From positions 62,001 to 126,000 of the forward strand of contig JBAJFG010000095.1 in NCBI GenBank assembly GCA_037903475.1: a stretch of DNA of 64,000 nucleotides, written 5' to 3'. The notes under the pieces were generated by a model. It did no database searches, was not told where the DNA came from, and saw only the letters and a program-made list of their open reading frames with translations. The DNA comes from Ancylostoma caninum. Its lineage: Eukaryota > Nematoda > Chromadorea > Rhabditida > Ancylostomatidae. The position numbers and the translations under genes were made by a program. Shown one piece after another: positions 62,019-64,000 of this stretch; position 1 is the first letter of the stretch, and every line of letters begins with the position of its first letter.

Positions 62019-62177
62019 TTACATTCCCACCAGGATAGGATCGTTCTGAGGCGGAAAAGGGACAGGTAAAGACAATGCATCATGAGGGGCTCCACAGCAG
62101 CAGGCTCGCCGTGCAAGTTCGTCGGGATTTGAACACCATTGGCACTCTCGTGCAAGATTTTGGCTCCTGCAGTCAGA
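62019..62177 (-). other. Cysteine-rich reading frame in the left Tc3-like repeat
   Basis: The minus-strand frame (part of 62252-62019) reads SDCRSQNLARECQWCSNPDE, then a second pair CCCG. The same reading exists in the right repeat. Most differences between the two in the first 20 codons are silent in this frame. The CxxC-like spacing hints at a zinc-binding segment. No family is recognised. Confidence 0.35.
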
Positions 62178-62837
62178 AACAAGGAACCTGGCAGGTCGAG
62201 GAAGCTGTCGTTGCAATAACAACGTCGGGAAGGACGGATGTTTTTGAACCACTAACGGGGTTTTAGCCTTTTATCGACTCCTATGTCTGGAATGATAGCA
62301 CAGATGGTGATTATACGCAACAGCAGCATCGCCCGTTGTCATCTCTGACTTGCTTTTAGACTTATAGCGTTTCACAAAGTTCCAGGGCGGCAGCTTGTGA
62401 GACTGAACACGAAGACAGACTGGTCAAAAACACGCATATTTTTTCTGAGGCTCCCAAAGACTAGAAATCAGGGTCAGGTGATGTTCTTTCGATGAAAAAA
62501 GTTTAACTTGTTTGTCTCAGATAGAAATATTTTCTGCTGGAGAGATCTATGCAGTTTGTAAGCGAACGGTACTTCAGAACTGGCATTGTTATGGTGTTGT
62601 GCGGCTTCTGTTAAGGAGGAGTGTTCGTCATCACTTTCACTTTGACTCCAACGAACTCATCCGCTTTCCTGGAGGTGAACAGTGTCTGGCTCTTACCATA
62701 TCTGAGCAAGCGCGATGGAAAGCCATTGATTTTACGGCAGGACAGCGCAATCATCTACATCGACCACTCGGGGTAGAAATGGTTTCAGTACCACAACGTG
62801 GTCGGAATGGCTTCGTTCATCTGCAATATCTCTTATT

Positions 62838-62968
62838 CTGACTGCAGAAGCCAAAATCTTGCACGAGAGTGCCAATGGTGTTCGAATCCCGACGAACCTG
62901 CTTGGCGATCCTGCTACTGTGGAGGCCTTCATGGTGAATTGTCCTTACCTGCTCCTGTTCCGCCTTAG
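62838..62968 (+). other. Cysteine-rich reading frame in the right Tc3-like repeat
   Basis: The plus-strand frame reads SDCRSQNLARECQWCSNPDE, then SCYCGG, and stops at TAG (62966-62968). It is the mirror of the left-arm frame. A second frame is also open across this arm, so coding use is uncertain. Confidence 0.35.
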
Positions 62969-63325
62969 AATGATCCGATCTTAGTGGGATTGTAAGTCTA
63001 ATTGAAGTGTTTACACTTGTCTCTACTTATTTCAAATTTGAGACAGGAACCCCCGCATGAGTGAATGCTTTTATTCACTTTTTACTGAGGGTGCCCGTAT
63101 AATTATGATACATTGAAAGATGGCACCAAACACTTAATTTACACGGTTACACTTTCTTTTTCCACTTTTCAAAGCGGAATGAAGTAGCATAAGGTTTTCA
63201 GGGGCGCCGAATTTACTGGTAGCAGTGGCGTTTGTCAGGAATGTGTGCGAGAACAGATAGCGTAATTTTTTGGGTGCCCGTATATTTATGTTACGCACTG
63301 TATATCAGACAATTTTTACACGAAG

Positions 63326-64000
63326 AAGGTTCATAGGTTCCAATGAAAACGGAGGTTTTCTTCTAACTTCTGCGTATAACATTCGAAAATTAAGAGGATA
63401 CATGCATATTAGAATCCCCTGTGAAGTTATAAAATTACAATGATCTCGTCTGCCATTGAAGAACACAGCAACAAGAAACTCAGACGAAAAGGTTTGAATG
63501 AAGAGATGCGTCCAAAAAGTGAATGTCACTCTTTAAACTAACAGGTGAAAAATCTACTTTCTAAGAATATCAAACAAACAGAAAGGTTTCTTCTGTCGTT
63601 GTCTGAGAGCGCCACACTTGTGCACGTTGGTGTTTTTCCCCCAAAGAAAAGTTTACTCAACCACAGTGCAGTAGAAACGCTTTGGAAACAAAAACATGAG
63701 TAAAAGAATAAGGCATGGACGAAGAACGAACCACGAGGGACAAAAATACTTGTTTTTTGAACTATGATGCGATGCGGACCTGTCGTCGGGTGACTAACGC
63801 GCCCCGATCGACATTCTCATCGTCGTTCGGGGGTGATGAACGTGATAAATGTAATGCAGCGGATAAAGGCGTGTAATACGTGAGATATCTGCGACGGATT
63901 ACTGTAGCATTCAACGCCGATATTCATCCGATTTGACATCATCCGACATGACACAACGACGGCGGAGCGCAAAATACGTAAGGAATTGCGGGGGCGTTGC
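63326..64000. other. No recognisable gene at the right edge
   Basis: It is AT-rich up to 63.75 kb, then more GC-rich (63.76-64.0 kb), with no identifiable open frame or element end. Confidence 0.4.

Larger units (their letters stand above)
61718..63300. mobile_element. Tc3-like non-autonomous DNA transposon, 1583 bp, ~460-bp inverted repeats
   Basis: Both ends read CAGTGCGTAACATAAATATA inward and are flanked by TA (61716-61717 and 63301-63302). The inverted repeats are 460 bp (61718-62177) and 463 bp (62838-63300), about 90 percent identical by eye. Tc3 of Caenorhabditis also starts CAGTG, uses TA and has ~460-bp repeats with two transposase sites per arm. Here the word ATACGGGCACCC occurs twice per arm (61735 and 61918; mirrored at 63283 and 63100), 183 bp apart. 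The 660-bp centre has no recognisable transposase, so the copy is probably mobilised in trans. Confidence 0.8.
60707..63325 (+). mobile_element. Penelope-like element fragment in fold-back form, interrupted by a Tc3-like insertion
   Basis: The left arm (60728-61127) and right arm (61316-61717) are inverted copies of ~400 bp with only a handful of differences. A 188-bp spacer between them encodes part of a GIY-YIG-type endonuclease tail. Removing the insertion at 61718-63300 (and one TA) joins the right arm to tatatcagacaattttt, which again mirrors the outer left flank (60707-60730), so the arms once ran to about 60707 and 63325. Penelope-like retroelements are known for GIY-YIG endonucleases and for terminal repeats that may be inverted. 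The rest of the element (reverse transcriptase) is absent. Confidence 0.65.

Overview
This 64-kb window looks like nematode nuclear DNA, most likely from a strongylid (hookworm-like) worm. The evidence is indirect: AT-leaning composition, no long uninterrupted genes, nematode-style splice signals (tttcag / gtgagt), a D,D34D mariner remnant, a Tc3-like long-TIR element, Penelope-like GIY-YIG sequence and many small palindromic repeats. The order and species are inference. No bacterial operons, rRNA, tRNA or CRISPR arrays are visible.

The only stretch I can tie to a known protein family is at the extreme left, on the minus strand. A 106-bp exon (863 to 758) with good splice signals at both ends encodes the entry of a semaphorin (Sema) domain. 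A second, less certain exon (480 to 260) joins it in phase and encodes a membrane-spanning segment. The gene leaves the window on the left. Its 5' exon was not found, so much of the window could be a long intron or intergenic DNA.

From about 0.9 to 38 kb I see mainly non-coding DNA. It carries at least eight copies of a palindromic ~120-bp repeat with the core TTACCCTGGGTAA, a perfect 14-bp-arm palindrome at 7.84 kb, A-rich tetranucleotide tails, guanine-run tracts, and a short tandem repeat at 36 kb whose units keep a similar peptide. Dozens of 60 to 180 codon open frames exist, about the number expected by chance.

From 38 to 54 kb there are several discrete non-autonomous DNA transposons or fold-backs. 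These include an 1108-bp hAT-type element (39893-41000, 8-bp target duplication), a 345-bp Mutator-type MITE (52989-53333, 9-bp target duplication), and unclassified inverted repeats at 38.1, 45.8, 49.7 and 52.4 kb.

From 56 to 63.3 kb the window is a mobile-element cluster. A 783-bp internally deleted mariner sits inside one copy of a ~75-bp duplication, directly before a 60-bp-unit minisatellite (58031 to about 58985). This block is bracketed by two direct copies of a ~145-bp repeat. At 60.7 to 63.3 kb a fold-back piece of a Penelope-like element has two ~400-bp, nearly identical inverted arms around a GIY-YIG endonuclease fragment, and each arm carries a hammerhead-ribozyme-like motif. Its right arm is interrupted by a 1583-bp Tc3-like element with ~460-bp inverted repeats that contain repeated terminal motifs and a conserved cysteine-rich reading frame.
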